Shown here one piece after another: positions 1 through 8,056 of a stretch of 64,000 bases of DNA. The position numbers and the translations under genes are program-made. The notes under the pieces are model-generated. The model did no database searches. It was not told the DNA's origin and saw nothing but the letters and a program-made list of their open reading frames with translations. Source of the DNA: Betaproteobacteria bacterium (lineage in GTDB: Bacteria; Pseudomonadota; Gammaproteobacteria; Burkholderiales; Casimicrobiaceae). Location of the stretch: assembly GCA_016720425.1 (NCBI GenBank), contig JADKKQ010000001.1:372001-436000 (forward strand). Direction: 5' to 3'. How positions within the stretch are numbered: position 1 is the stretch's first letter; each line of letters opens with the position of its first letter.

Positions 1-1
1 G

Positions 2-79
2 ATCAACAACGCGATCCAGGCTGCGCTGCAACCCTACTGCGACGGCCGTGCCGTCACCCGAACGAAGGAGACCGCATGA
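2..79 (+). CDS. 3' end of an unidentified upstream gene (partial)
   Basis: An open frame enters from the left edge and stops with TGA at 77-79, overlapping the ATG of the next gene (76-78) in the ATGA pattern typical of translational coupling. About 25 residues are visible, ending in RTKETA. I do not recognise the family. It does not resemble the C-terminus of AhcY, which often precedes this gene pair in Betaproteobacteria. The fragment is too short to prove coding and the call rests mainly on the ATGA overlap. Confidence 0.3.
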   Translation: MNNAIQAALQPYCDGRAVTRTKETA

Positions 80-426
80 TCCGCCTGCTGCTCGTCTGGC
101 TCGTCAACGCGGCGGCGCTGTTCGCGCTGCCGTACATCTTCACCTCCATCCAGGTGAGCTCCTTCGGCACCGCGCTGGTCGCGGCGCTGGTGCTGGGCCT
201 CATCAACACGCTGATCCGCCCGGTGCTGCTGCTGCTCACGCTGCCGGTCACCGTGCTGACGCTGGGCCTGTTCATCTTCGTCGTCAACGGCCTGCTGTTC
301 TGGGCGGTCGGCTCGTGGCTCGAGGGCTTCCGCGTCGACGGCTTCTGGGCCGGCGTGTTCGGCGCCATCGTCTACAGCCTCATCTCCTGGGCGCTCTCCG
401 CCCTGGTGGCAAAGGCCAGCGACTGA
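76..426 (+). CDS. phage holin family (YvlD/DUF360-type) small membrane protein
   Basis: The product is 116 residues and is almost entirely hydrophobic, with about four membrane segments (near residues 3-22, 29-50, 54-75 and 88-110). The motif LGLINTLIRPVL in the second segment is typical of the four-TM 'holin superfamily IV'/YvlD proteins found in ordinary chromosomes. It sits in the inner membrane and its function is not established; the holin label is historical and there is no prophage here. The start is supported by GAAGGAG eight bases upstream of the ATG. It lies immediately before metF, a neighbour pair common in Betaproteobacteria. Confidence 0.85.
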   Translation: MIRLLLVWLVNAAALFALPYIFTSIQVSSFGTALVAALVLGLINTLIRPVLLLLTLPVTVLTLGLFIFVVNGLLFWAVGSWLEGFRVDGFWAGVFGAIVYSLISWALSALVAKASD

Positions 427-449
427 TCCCGCCGTCGAGTGGAAACGCG

Positions 450-1316
450 ATGAACCCCATCCCGCAGCGCACCTTCAGCGTCGAATTCTTCCCGCCCAAG
501 ACCGACGAGGGCGCCGCCAGGCTGCGCGCGGTCCGCGCCCAGCTCGCGCCGCTCGCCCCGGCGTTCTTCTCGGTGACCTTCGGCGCCGGCGGGTCGACCC
601 GCGAAGGCACGCTGGCGACGGTGCTGGAGATCCACGCCGAAGGGCACGCGGTGGCGCCGCACATCTCCTGCATGGGCTCGTCGCGCGAGAGCCTGCGCGA
701 CCTGCTGGGCACCTATCGCGACGCCGGCATCCGGCGGCTGGTGGCGCTGCGCGGCGACCTGCCTTCCGGCGCCGGCGGCAGCTCCGGCGAGTTCCGCTAC
801 GCCAACGAGCTGGTCGAGTTCATCCGCGCCGAGACCGGCGACTGGTTCCACATCGAGGTCGCCGCCTACCCCGAGTTCCACCCGCAGGCGCGCTCGGCGC
901 GGGACGACCTGGCGGCGTTCGCGCGCAAGGTCGCCGCCGGCGCGAACTCGGCGATCACCCAGTTCTTCTACAACGCCGACGCCTACCACCGCTTCGTCGC
1001 CGACGCCGCGGCGCTGGGCTGCCGCGTCCCCATCGTTCCCGGCATCATGCCGATCTCCAACTATTCGCAGCTCCGCGGCTTCTGCGAAAAGTCGCGGATC
1101 GACATGCCGCGGTGGATCGAGGAACGGCTGAAGGGTTTCGGCGACGACCGCGAGTCGATCCGCGCCTTCGGCCTCGACGTCGTCACCGAGATGTGCGCGG
1201 GGCTGCTCGCGCGCGGCGCGCCGGGGCTGCACTTCTATTCGATGAACCAGGCGCCGCTGACCGAGGCGATCTGGCGCCGGCTCGGCCTGTCGGCGCCGGC
1301 CGCGACGCAGGGTTAG
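450..1316 (+). CDS. metF: 5,10-methylenetetrahydrofolate reductase
   Basis: MetF is a FAD enzyme that reduces 5,10-methylene-THF to 5-methyl-THF, the methyl donor for methionine synthesis. The 288-residue length fits the family (about 280-300). The N-terminus has the hallmark FSVEFFPPKT, followed by SVTFGAGGSTREGT and the FAD/folate-barrel segment ALRGDLP. ITQFFYNADAYHRFV and VPIVPGIMPI follow in the usual order. The ATG at 450 was chosen because it begins exactly where family members begin. The frame stays open upstream into the holin-like gene but in a different phase, so the longer ORF is spurious. It is 23 bases after the membrane-protein gene and probably co-transcribed with it. Confidence 0.95.
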   Translation: MNPIPQRTFSVEFFPPKTDEGAARLRAVRAQLAPLAPAFFSVTFGAGGSTREGTLATVLEIHAEGHAVAPHISCMGSSRESLRDLLGTYRDAGIRRLVALRGDLPSGAGGSSGEFRYANELVEFIRAETGDWFHIEVAAYPEFHPQARSARDDLAAFARKVAAGANSAITQFFYNADAYHRFVADAAALGCRVPIVPGIMPISNYSQLRGFCEKSRIDMPRWIEERLKGFGDDRESIRAFGLDVVTEMCAGLLARGAPGLHFYSMNQAPLTEAIWRRLGLSAPAATQG

Positions 1317-1367
1317 GCGTCGCGCCGCCGGCCGCAGGGGCGAGGCCGGCGAGCGCGCCCGGGGCGA

Positions 1368-1883
1368 CTACTTCTTCGGCGCCTTCGCCGGCGCTTCCTT
1401 GACGACTTCGAGCTTCACCGGCACGAGGCCGGCGCGGATCATCCCCAGCTTCGCGGCGGCCGCGCGCGACAGGTCGATCACGCGTCCGGCCTGCGTCGGG
1501 CCGCGGTCGTTGATGCGCACGACGACGCTGCGGTTGTTCCTGGTGTCGGTGACCTTGACCATCGTGCCGAAGGGCAGCGTCGGATGCGCGGCGGTGAGCT
1601 TCTGCTGGTCGAAAACCTGGCCGCTCGCGGTCCGGCGTCCGTGCAGGCGATTCGAGTAATAGGCGGCGAGCCCCTCCATGCCGGCGGCGGTCGCCGGTGC
1701 GACGGCAGGCGCGGCAGCCGGGGCGGGCGCAGCAGCCGGGGCGGGTGCCGGGGCCGGTGCGGCCGTGGTCGCGGCGGAGGGTTCGGTCTTGGCCGGGGCG
1801 GCGGGGGTTTGCGCGTGCGCCGAGAAGGCGAGGGCCAGGCCGACGGCGGCGAGCGCGGTGGACAGCGGGAATTGCGGGAACAT
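1368..1883 (-). CDS. RlpA-like septal ring lytic transglycosylase (double-psi beta-barrel)
   Basis: The 171-residue exported protein begins MFPQFPLSTALAAVGLALAF, ending in AHA, a Sec signal peptide. An Ala/Pro-rich linker (about residues 25-65) precedes the RlpA barrel (about 70-160) with GLAAYYSNRLHGRRTASG, FGTMVKVT, VVVRINDRGP and VIDLSRAAAAKLG. RlpA proteins act in the envelope on denuded peptidoglycan glycan strands at division sites. No SPOR domain and no lipobox cysteine are present, so this is a short soluble form. The start at 1883 is favoured by GGAGAA just upstream and by the signal peptide; an earlier in-frame ATG would place 23 arginine/serine-rich residues before the signal. It converges on metF with a 51-base gap. 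Confidence 0.85.
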   Translation of the reverse strand: MFPQFPLSTALAAVGLALAFSAHAQTPAAPAKTEPSAATTAAPAPAPAPAAAPAPAAAPAVAPATAAGMEGLAAYYSNRLHGRRTASGQVFDQQKLTAAHPTLPFGTMVKVTDTRNNRSVVVRINDRGPTQAGRVIDLSRAAAAKLGMIRAGLVPVKLEVVKEAPAKAPKK

Positions 1884-1921
1884 CGGGGTTCTCCGGGACG
1901 TGGACAGGGAAGCGGACGGAA

Positions 1922-1956
1922 GCGGGCGCGAGCTCGCGCCCGCAGCGTTCATTATC
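1922..1956 (-). promoter_or_regulatory. candidate promoter and 22-bp palindrome before the rlpA-like gene
   Basis: On the minus strand a GATAAT hexamer (1951-1956) could serve as -10 for the rlpA-like gene, giving a leader of about 60 bases. Directly downstream, 1922-1943 is a perfect 22-base palindrome: nine-base arms GCGGGCGCG and CGCGCCCGC around AGCT. It could be an operator or a leader hairpin. No good -35 is visible. Confidence 0.35.
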
Positions 1957-2096
1957 CCGTAGGTCGGGGTCGCCGTGCGCAGGATGCACGCGCCGCGACC
2001 CTCGGTCAGCGCGGACTGTTGCGCGGCCGATCCGAAGGGCGCGCAGATGTCGCAGGCCGGCGGGCACGCACGCGCCTCGCCGGTGCCCGCTGCCGG

Positions 2097-2837
2097 CTAT
2101 TTCGCGCCGCCCCCCGGGGTGAACGACACCAGTTCGACGACCGCGCTCTGGCTGCGGATCCGGTTGGCTCCCCGGTCATTGCTCTTCTCGAGGTACCAGG
2201 CTTCCTTCTCTTCCATCACGATGCCGCGCACCGCCGGCGCGTACCACGCGTAGTACGAGCACTGCGTCGGCCAGCGCCACGGCGTCTCGTCGTCGAGCTG
2301 CATGATGATCTTCAGTCGCAACGCGTCGAACGTGCCCGCCGGGGTCGTCACCTTGCCCCAGCCGTCGACGCTCACCCAGTGGCTGATCGAGCGGCTGTAG
2401 GCTCCCGGCGGCTCGGGCGGCTGGCGGGTGTTCGCGACCAGGCCGCGCCAGGATTCACCGGGTTTGAGCGGGAACTGGTAGCGAGGCAGCGGCTGCGGGA
2501 AGACGCGCGTCTCCGCGTCGAAGACCGCGCCCTCGCGCACGAGTCCGGGCGCCGCGAGTTTCTCGATGCGCGCGTTGTCCACGCTGGGACCGCGCTGCGT
2601 GACGCGCATCGTGATGCCGTCGGGGCCGATCGCCGTGACTTCGTGCACCTCGTCCCAGATGACCGGAAGGCCAAATCCGTCGCGGGCCTTGTACGTCCAG
2701 CGGTCGCCCACCCGGTAGGTCGGCGCCTCGGCCGCGGGACCTTCACGGCTGACGGCGGGGCCGGTCGCGCAGCCGGCCAGGAACGGCAGTCCCACCACCA
2801 CCGCGATGAACGCGAAGCCACGGGCGAACTTCAGCAT
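2097..2837 (-). CDS. hypothetical exported lipoprotein
   Basis: The 246-residue product starts MLKFARGFAFIAVVVGLPF and has lipobox LAGC, so it should be lipid-modified on Cys23 and anchored in the envelope. The mature part begins Ala/Gly-rich and then has YRVGDRWTYKARDGFG, a pattern seen in many beta-rich periplasmic proteins. I recognise no named domain or catalytic motif. Trp and Tyr are frequent (WRWPTQCSYYAWYAP). It is encoded 33 bases after the SMR transporter gene on the same strand and could share its transcript. The gap of 213 bases to the rlpA-like gene holds a promoter candidate but no other gene that I can see. Confidence 0.75.
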   Translation of the reverse strand: MLKFARGFAFIAVVVGLPFLAGCATGPAVSREGPAAEAPTYRVGDRWTYKARDGFGLPVIWDEVHEVTAIGPDGITMRVTQRGPSVDNARIEKLAAPGLVREGAVFDAETRVFPQPLPRYQFPLKPGESWRGLVANTRQPPEPPGAYSRSISHWVSVDGWGKVTTPAGTFDALRLKIIMQLDDETPWRWPTQCSYYAWYAPAVRGIVMEEKEAWYLEKSNDRGANRIRSQSAVVELVSFTPGGGAK

Positions 2838-2870
2838 GACGGACCTCCTCGAAGCGAAGAAATGGGGGGA

Positions 2871-3209
2871 TCAGGGCGTGCCGCGCCAGCTGTCGAGGTT
2901 GAGTCCGATCACCCCGAGCACGATCAGCAGCATGCTTGCGACCTTGAGCGCGGTCACAGGTTCCCGGAACCAGCCGAAGCCGATCAGCGCGATCAGCGCG
3001 GTGCCGACGCCCGACCAGATCGCGTACGACACGCTCATGTCGATCCGCTTGACCGCGATCGTCATCAGCGCGAACGACGCCGCGTAGAAGACGAACAGCA
3101 GCACCGACGGCAGCGGCCGGCTGAAGCCCTGCGACAGCTTCATCGACGTGGTGCCGGCGACCTCGAGCAGGATCGCGCCGGCGAGGCAGAGCCAGTGCAG
3201 CATCGTCAC
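2871..3209 (-). CDS. SMR-family multidrug efflux protein (EmrE/QacE-like)
   Basis: The 112-residue product has four membrane segments and the family signature at its N-terminus, LEVAGTTSMKLSQGF, with the conserved membrane-embedded glutamate at position 16 that couples proton entry to export of cationic compounds. YAIWSGVGTALIALIGF in the third segment is also typical of small multidrug resistance proteins that work as antiparallel dimers in the inner membrane. The substrate cannot be read from sequence. The start may be Met1 or Met3. It lies 36 bases downstream of ilvD on the same strand. Confidence 0.9.
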   Translation of the reverse strand: MTMLHWLCLAGAILLEVAGTTSMKLSQGFSRPLPSVLLFVFYAASFALMTIAVKRIDMSVSYAIWSGVGTALIALIGFGWFREPVTALKVASMLLIVLGVIGLNLDSWRGTP

Positions 3210-3245
3210 TCCCCCGCGGCGGGCCGGCCGGGCACGCGCGGCTTC

Positions 3246-4928
3246 TCACTCGCCGCCGTCGGTGATCGCGCCCTTGCTCGCCGTCGACACGAGGCGCATG
3301 TACTTGGCGAGCAGGCCGCGGGTGTAGCGGGGCTTGGGCGGCTGCCACGCGGCGCGGCGGCGCGCGAGCTCGGCGTCGTCGACGTTGAGCTGGATCAGCA
3401 GCCGGTGGGCGTCGATGGTGATCGAGTCGCCTTCCCGCACCAGCGCGATCGTCCCGCCGACGTAGGCTTCCGGCGCGACGTGGCCGACGACCATGCCCCA
3501 GGTGCCGCCGGAGAAGCGCCCGTCGGTGATCAGGCCGACGGTTTCGCCCAGCCCCTGGCCGATGATCGCCGACGTCGGCGCCAGCATCTCCTGCATTCCC
3601 GGGCCGCCCTTCGGCCCCTCGTAGCGGATGACGACGACGTCGCCGTGGTCGATCTTCTTGGCCAGGATCGCCTCCATCACCGCCGGCTCGGAGTCGAACA
3701 CCCGCGCGGGGCCGGTGATCGACGGGTTCTTGAGGCCGGTGATCTTGGCGACGCAGCCTTCGGGCGCGAGGTTGCCCCGGAGGATCGCGAGGTGGCCCTC
3801 GGCGTACATCGGGTTCGACCACGGCCGGATCACCTCCTGGTCGGCGCGCGGCTCCTCGGGCACGCCCGCGAGCTCCTCGGCGATGCTGCGGCCGGTGATG
3901 GTCATGCAGTCGCCGTGCAGCAGGCCGTGCACCAGCAGCATCTTCAGCACCTGCGGCACGCCGCCGGCGCGGTGGAAGTCCACGGCCACGAAGCGGCCGG
4001 AGGGCTTGAGGTCGCAGAGCACGGGCACGCGCCGGCGGATGCGCTCGAAGTCGTCGATGGTCCACTCGACCTCGGCGGCCGCGGCGATGGCCAGATAATG
4101 CAGCACCGCGTTGGTCGAGCCTCCCGTGGCCATCACCAGCGAAATCGCGTTCTCGATCGACTTGCGGGTGATGATGTCGCGCGGCTTGAGATCCTGCTTG
4201 ATCGCCTCGACCAGCACGCGCGCCGACGCGGCGGCGGAGTCGGCCTTCTCGGGGTCGGGCGAGGCCATCTGCGAGCTGCCCATCAGGCTCACGCCCAGCG
4301 CCTCGAACGACGACGACATGGTGTTGGCCGTGTACATGCCGCCGCAGGCGCCGACCGACGGGCAGGCGTTGCGCTCGATGCCGTCGTAGTCCTCCTGCGA
4401 CATCCTGCCGGCGGTGAACGCGCCGACCGCCTCGAACGGGGAGACGATGGTCAGCGCCTGGCCCTTCCACTGGCCGGGCTTGATCGTGCCCGCGTAGACG
4501 AAGATCCCGGGGACGTTCATCCGCGCCATCGCGATCACCCCGGCCGGCATGTTCTTGTCGCAGCCGCCGGCGACCAGCACGCCGTCCATGCACTGGCCGT
4601 TGACCGAGGTCTCGATCGCGTCGGCGATCACCTCGCGGGAGACCAGCGAGTACTTCATCCCCTCGGTGCCCATGCCGATGCCGTCGGTCACCGTCGGGAT
4701 GCCGAAGACCTGCGGCATCGCCCCGGCGTCCTTCAGCGCCGCCATCGCCCGGTCGACCAGCGGCTGGATCCCGGCGTTGCAGGGATTCATCGTGCTGTGA
4801 CCGTTGGCCACGCCGACGATCGGCTTGTCGAAATCGCCGTCGCCGAAGCCGACGGCACGCAGCATCGCGCGGTTGGGTGAGCGGGCGATGCCCTGGGTGA
4901 TGAGCCGGGAACGACGGTTGTACGACAT
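3246..4928 (-). CDS. ilvD: dihydroxy-acid dehydratase
   Basis: IlvD dehydrates 2,3-dihydroxy acids to 2-keto acids in valine, leucine and isoleucine synthesis, using an Fe-S cluster. The 560-residue product starts MSYNRRSRLITQGI and carries the cluster and active-site signatures VAGGCDKNMPAG and ERNACPSVGACGGMYTANTM, then ITGRSIAEELAG and PTSAIIGQGLGE. The start at 4928 is preceded by GAGGAG; the longer frame to 5207 would run back through the promoter into the divergent lgt gene. It is divergent from lgt, an arrangement common in Betaproteobacteria. Confidence 0.96.
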   Translation of the reverse strand: MSYNRRSRLITQGIARSPNRAMLRAVGFGDGDFDKPIVGVANGHSTMNPCNAGIQPLVDRAMAALKDAGAMPQVFGIPTVTDGIGMGTEGMKYSLVSREVIADAIETSVNGQCMDGVLVAGGCDKNMPAGVIAMARMNVPGIFVYAGTIKPGQWKGQALTIVSPFEAVGAFTAGRMSQEDYDGIERNACPSVGACGGMYTANTMSSSFEALGVSLMGSSQMASPDPEKADSAAASARVLVEAIKQDLKPRDIITRKSIENAISLVMATGGSTNAVLHYLAIAAAAEVEWTIDDFERIRRRVPVLCDLKPSGRFVAVDFHRAGGVPQVLKMLLVHGLLHGDCMTITGRSIAEELAGVPEEPRADQEVIRPWSNPMYAEGHLAILRGNLAPEGCVAKITGLKNPSITGPARVFDSEPAVMEAILAKKIDHGDVVVIRYEGPKGGPGMQEMLAPTSAIIGQGLGETVGLITDGRFSGGTWGMVVGHVAPEAYVGGTIALVREGDSITIDAHRLLIQLNVDDAELARRRAAWQPPKPRYTRGLLAKYMRLVSTASKGAITDGGE

Positions 4929-4990
4929 GCGGTGAACTCCTCGATCGGCGGCGCCGCGGTTCGCGCCGCGGAGCCTGCGGGCTGGCTGCG

Positions 4991-5011
4991 TATAATCGCG
5001 CTGCCATTCTA
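4991..5011. promoter_or_regulatory. divergent -10 elements for lgt (+) and ilvD (-)
   Basis: TATAAT at 4991-4996 on the plus strand lies about 40 bases before the lgt start. On the minus strand TAGAAT (5006-5011) lies about 80 bases before the ilvD start. The boxes are only nine bases apart, so polymerases at the two promoters would exclude each other. No convincing -35 hexamers were found at 17-base spacing. Confidence 0.5.
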
Positions 5012-5037
5012 GCGCAGCCACCGGCCGCCCCTTCCGC

Positions 5038-6060
5038 ATGCTCGTCCATCCGCAGTTCGACCCCGTCGCGTTCCAGCTCGGTCCGCTGGCCGTCCGCTGG
5101 TACGGGCTCATGTACCTGGTCGCGTTCGTGCTGTTCATGGTGCTGGGGAAGATCCGCGCGCGGCAGAACCTGCTCACCGGGTGGCATCCGCGCGACGTCG
5201 ACGACATGCTCTTCTACGGCGTGTTCGGCGTGATCCTCGGCGGGCGCCTTGGCTACATCGTCTTCTACAAGCCGCTGCACTACCTCGAGCACCCGCTGGA
5301 GATGCTCTCCGTGTGGCAGGGCGGGATGAGTTTCCACGGCGGCTTTCTCGGCGTGCTGGTCGCGATGTGGCTGTTCGCGCGCAGTCGCCACAAGCGCTGG
5401 CTGGACGTCACCGATTTCATCGCCCCGCTGGTGCCGCTGGGACTGGCGGCCGGACGGCTGGGCAACTTCATCAACGGCGAGCTGTGGGGGCGCGTGACCG
5501 GCGCCGGCTGGGGGATGGTGTTTCCCCCGGCGGGTCCCGAGCCGCGGCATCCGTCGCAGCTCTACCAGTTCGCGCTCGAGGGCCTGCTGCTGTTCGCGGT
5601 GCTGTGGATCTTCACCAGCCGGCGGCGGCCGATGGGCGCGGCGTCGGGGCTGTTCCTGGTCGGCTACGGCGTCTGCCGCTTCGTCGCCGAGTACGCGCGC
5701 GAACCCGATGCGTTCCTCGGCCTGCTCGCGGGGAACCTGACGATGGGACAGTGGCTGTCGCTGCCGATGATCCTCGCCGGCGTGGCGATGATGGTGTGGG
5801 CGTACCGCCGTGCCGGCAAGGCGCAGCCGACGCTGATGGACCGGATGACACCTTCTCAATCGAGGCGCCGGTACTCGCCGTCGATGCTGCTGCGCCGCAC
5901 CGCGGGCCCGGCGGCCGCGGCGCCCAGGCCGCGACCGGTGTTGATCGGCAACGCCAGCAGCACCAGCGCCAGCAGGTCGCTGATCACGCCCGGCAGCAGC
6001 AGCAGGAAGCCCGCCAGCACCTTGCGCCCGCTGTCGACCAGGCCGCGGAGCAGCGGCTGA
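5038..6060 (+). CDS. lgt: phosphatidylglycerol:prolipoprotein diacylglyceryl transferase
   Basis: Lgt moves diacylglycerol from phosphatidylglycerol to the lipobox cysteine of prolipoproteins, the first lipoprotein maturation step, in the inner membrane. The first 270 residues are a standard Lgt: VRWYGLMYLVAF, GGRLGYIVFY, GGMSFHGGFLG, the signature GRLGNFINGELWGR and HPSQLYQFALEG, with about seven membrane spans. The frame then continues about 70 residues (340 total; family usually 260-290) as a Ser/Arg/Pro-rich tail. That tail is simply the complement of the convergent fxsA gene. TGA lies one base out of frame at 5846-5848, so a one-base difference would restore a normal end. Either the tail is real or the stop has been lost to a sequence error. 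Confidence 0.93.
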   Translation: MLVHPQFDPVAFQLGPLAVRWYGLMYLVAFVLFMVLGKIRARQNLLTGWHPRDVDDMLFYGVFGVILGGRLGYIVFYKPLHYLEHPLEMLSVWQGGMSFHGGFLGVLVAMWLFARSRHKRWLDVTDFIAPLVPLGLAAGRLGNFINGELWGRVTGAGWGMVFPPAGPEPRHPSQLYQFALEGLLLFAVLWIFTSRRRPMGAASGLFLVGYGVCRFVAEYAREPDAFLGLLAGNLTMGQWLSLPMILAGVAMMVWAYRRAGKAQPTLMDRMTPSQSRRRYSPSMLLRRTAGPAAAAPRPRPVLIGNASSTSASRSLITPGSSSRKPASTLRPLSTRPRSSG

Positions 6061-6251
6061 TCGCCGTGCATGCTGGCGACGATGTTGTCGCGAAAGGCCA
6101 CGCGCTCGTTGCGCAACAGCAGGAAGCCGCCGAGCACCGACATCCCCAGCCACGCCCAGACCGGCACCCCGCTCCAGCGGGCGAACCGCACCGTGAGCAG
6201 GAGATCCAGGATCGGGAAAGCCAGTACAATCGCGAGGAACACGAAACGCAT
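5856..6251 (-). CDS. fxsA: FxsA family membrane protein
   Basis: This is a 131-residue inner-membrane protein with the FxsA pattern: MRFVFLAIVLAFPILDLLL, then WAWLGMSVLGGFLLLRNE, and a third hydrophobic stretch VLAGFLLLLPGVISDLLALVLL. In E. coli FxsA (suppressor of F exclusion of phage T7) the biochemical role is unknown. The start is preceded by AAGGAGTCTCC. The 3' half overlaps the terminal part of the lgt frame on the other strand, and its start is only nine bases from the divergent cutA start. Confidence 0.88.
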   Translation of the reverse strand: MRFVFLAIVLAFPILDLLLTVRFARWSGVPVWAWLGMSVLGGFLLLRNERVAFRDNIVASMHGDQPLLRGLVDSGRKVLAGFLLLLPGVISDLLALVLLALPINTGRGLGAAAAGPAVRRSSIDGEYRRLD

Positions 6252-6534
6252 GGAGACTCCTTGCCTGACGAGGCCATCCTCGTGCTGACGCAGTGGCCGG
6301 ACCGGTCCGGGGCGCAGGCGCTCGCCCGCGACCTGATCGAAACCCGGCTGGCGGCTTGCGTCAGCATCGGCGCCCCGGTGGATTCACTCTATCACTGGCG
6401 CGGGCAAATCGAAACAGCGACCGAAATACCGGTGGCCATCAAGACCCGCGCGGCGTGCTACGCCGGCGTCCAGGCGGCGATCCGGGCCCGGCACCCCTAC
6501 GAACTTCCCGAGATCCTCGCGGTCCCTCTGTCCA

Positions 6535-7132
<598 letters not shown>

Positions 7133-7156
7133 CTTGACCATAGCAAGCGCTTACTG

Positions 7157-7711
7157 ATGGAGGACGGCGGCAGGCGGCGGCGGTGGTGGCGCACGGTGAC
7201 GCTGGTCCTGGTCGGGGCGCTGGCGCTCGGCCTCGGCGCCTATTTCGGGCAGCGGCAACTCGGCCTCGGCGGCGCCCCCGGCACCGGCCGGGACGCCTCG
7301 GCGCTGCTGGCGATCGCCCTGCCCGACGCCGACGGGCGCGAACAGGCGCTGGGCCAGTGGAAGGGGAAAGTGCTGGTGGTGAACTTCTGGGCCACCTGGT
7401 GCGCGCCCTGCCGCGAGGAGATGCCGGAGTTCATCCGCGCCCAGGGCGAATGGGGCGGCCGGGGCCTGCAATTCGTCGGCATCGCGGTCGACCAGGCCGA
7501 CAAGGTCCGCCAATTCGCCGGCGAGATCGGCCTCAATTACCCCGCCCTCATCGGCGGCTACGGCGCGATGGAGCTGTCGAAGTCGCTGGGCAACCAGCTG
7601 ATGGCCTTGCCCTTCACGGTCATCATCGGTCGCGACGGAACGGTCGCGCATACGCAGCTCGGCCCGCTGCGCGATGCCCAGCTGCGGTCGATCGTGGGGC
7701 AATTGCTGTGA
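7157..7711 (+). CDS. TlpA/ResA-type membrane-anchored thioredoxin-like protein
   Basis: The 184-residue product has a positively charged N-terminus, one membrane anchor (about residues 14-32) and a periplasmic thioredoxin-fold domain with the active site FWATWCAPCREEMPEF (CxxC = CAPC). VGIAVDQADKVRQFAGE and ALPFTVIIGRDGTV follow, with the cis-proline at LPFT. Such proteins reduce periplasmic disulfides, often for cytochrome c maturation, and depend on DsbD-type electron supply, which fits its position straight after dsbD. The ATG at 7157 overlaps a TGA in another frame (TGATG). Sequence quality just upstream is doubtful because of the G run. Confidence 0.87.
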   Translation: MEDGGRRRRWWRTVTLVLVGALALGLGAYFGQRQLGLGGAPGTGRDASALLAIALPDADGREQALGQWKGKVLVVNFWATWCAPCREEMPEFIRAQGEWGGRGLQFVGIAVDQADKVRQFAGEIGLNYPALIGGYGAMELSKSLGNQLMALPFTVIIGRDGTVAHTQLGPLRDAQLRSIVGQLL

Positions 7712-8056
7712 TTTCGTCCCAGGATCGGTGAGCTCCGAGCGCGCGGCGATCATCGCGGCGCGTCGTGCCTGACCGGATCGAACCCATGCCGGACGCGGCC
7801 GGCCAGTCGGCGGCAGTGCCGGCGCCCAAGCCCAGGCTGGCGGTCCAGTCGACGCCAAAAGAAGCCAAAGCTGGACAATCTGCATCGATCTGCGGCAAAC
7901 TCCCGCCCTTGCAGCGATCAATCAAGGAGGCCCCGCGAGCGATGGCACCCCATCTCCCGATCCCGGCGGCCCCACCGGCAGGCCTGCCGGCGCGGTCCCG
8001 CGGCGTGATGCGCGGCTGCGCTTTGCGGCAGACCTCCCGGTCGACGAGGTAACCGC
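7712..8056. other. 345-bp intergenic region before accB without a recognisable gene
   Basis: In many Beta- and Gammaproteobacteria aroQ stands immediately before accB, but no aroQ-like frame is present. A 100-residue minus-strand frame and a 95-residue plus-strand frame exist but match nothing I know and show no Shine-Dalgarno support. A relatively A+T-rich patch (about 7855-7925, with GCCAAAAGAAGCCAAAG) probably carries the acc promoter, although no clear -35/-10 pair could be assigned. Confidence 0.5.

Noticed and set aside
76..426. Prophage holin
   Set aside because: No phage genes nearby; the four-TM family is common in bacterial chromosomes next to metF.
1584..6153. Very long overlapping ORFs (for example a 1098-codon plus-strand frame at 1584-4880 and a 1136-codon minus-strand frame at 2743-6153)
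   Set aside because: They run antisense or out of phase through lgt, ilvD and other clear genes, with Arg/Ala/Gly-rich compositions typical of high-GC shadow frames and no recognisable domains.
7623..8052. Possible small genes before accB (100 codons minus, 95 codons plus)
   Set aside because: No ribosome site, no family resemblance, and partial overlap with the tlpA-like gene; high GC keeps frames open by chance.
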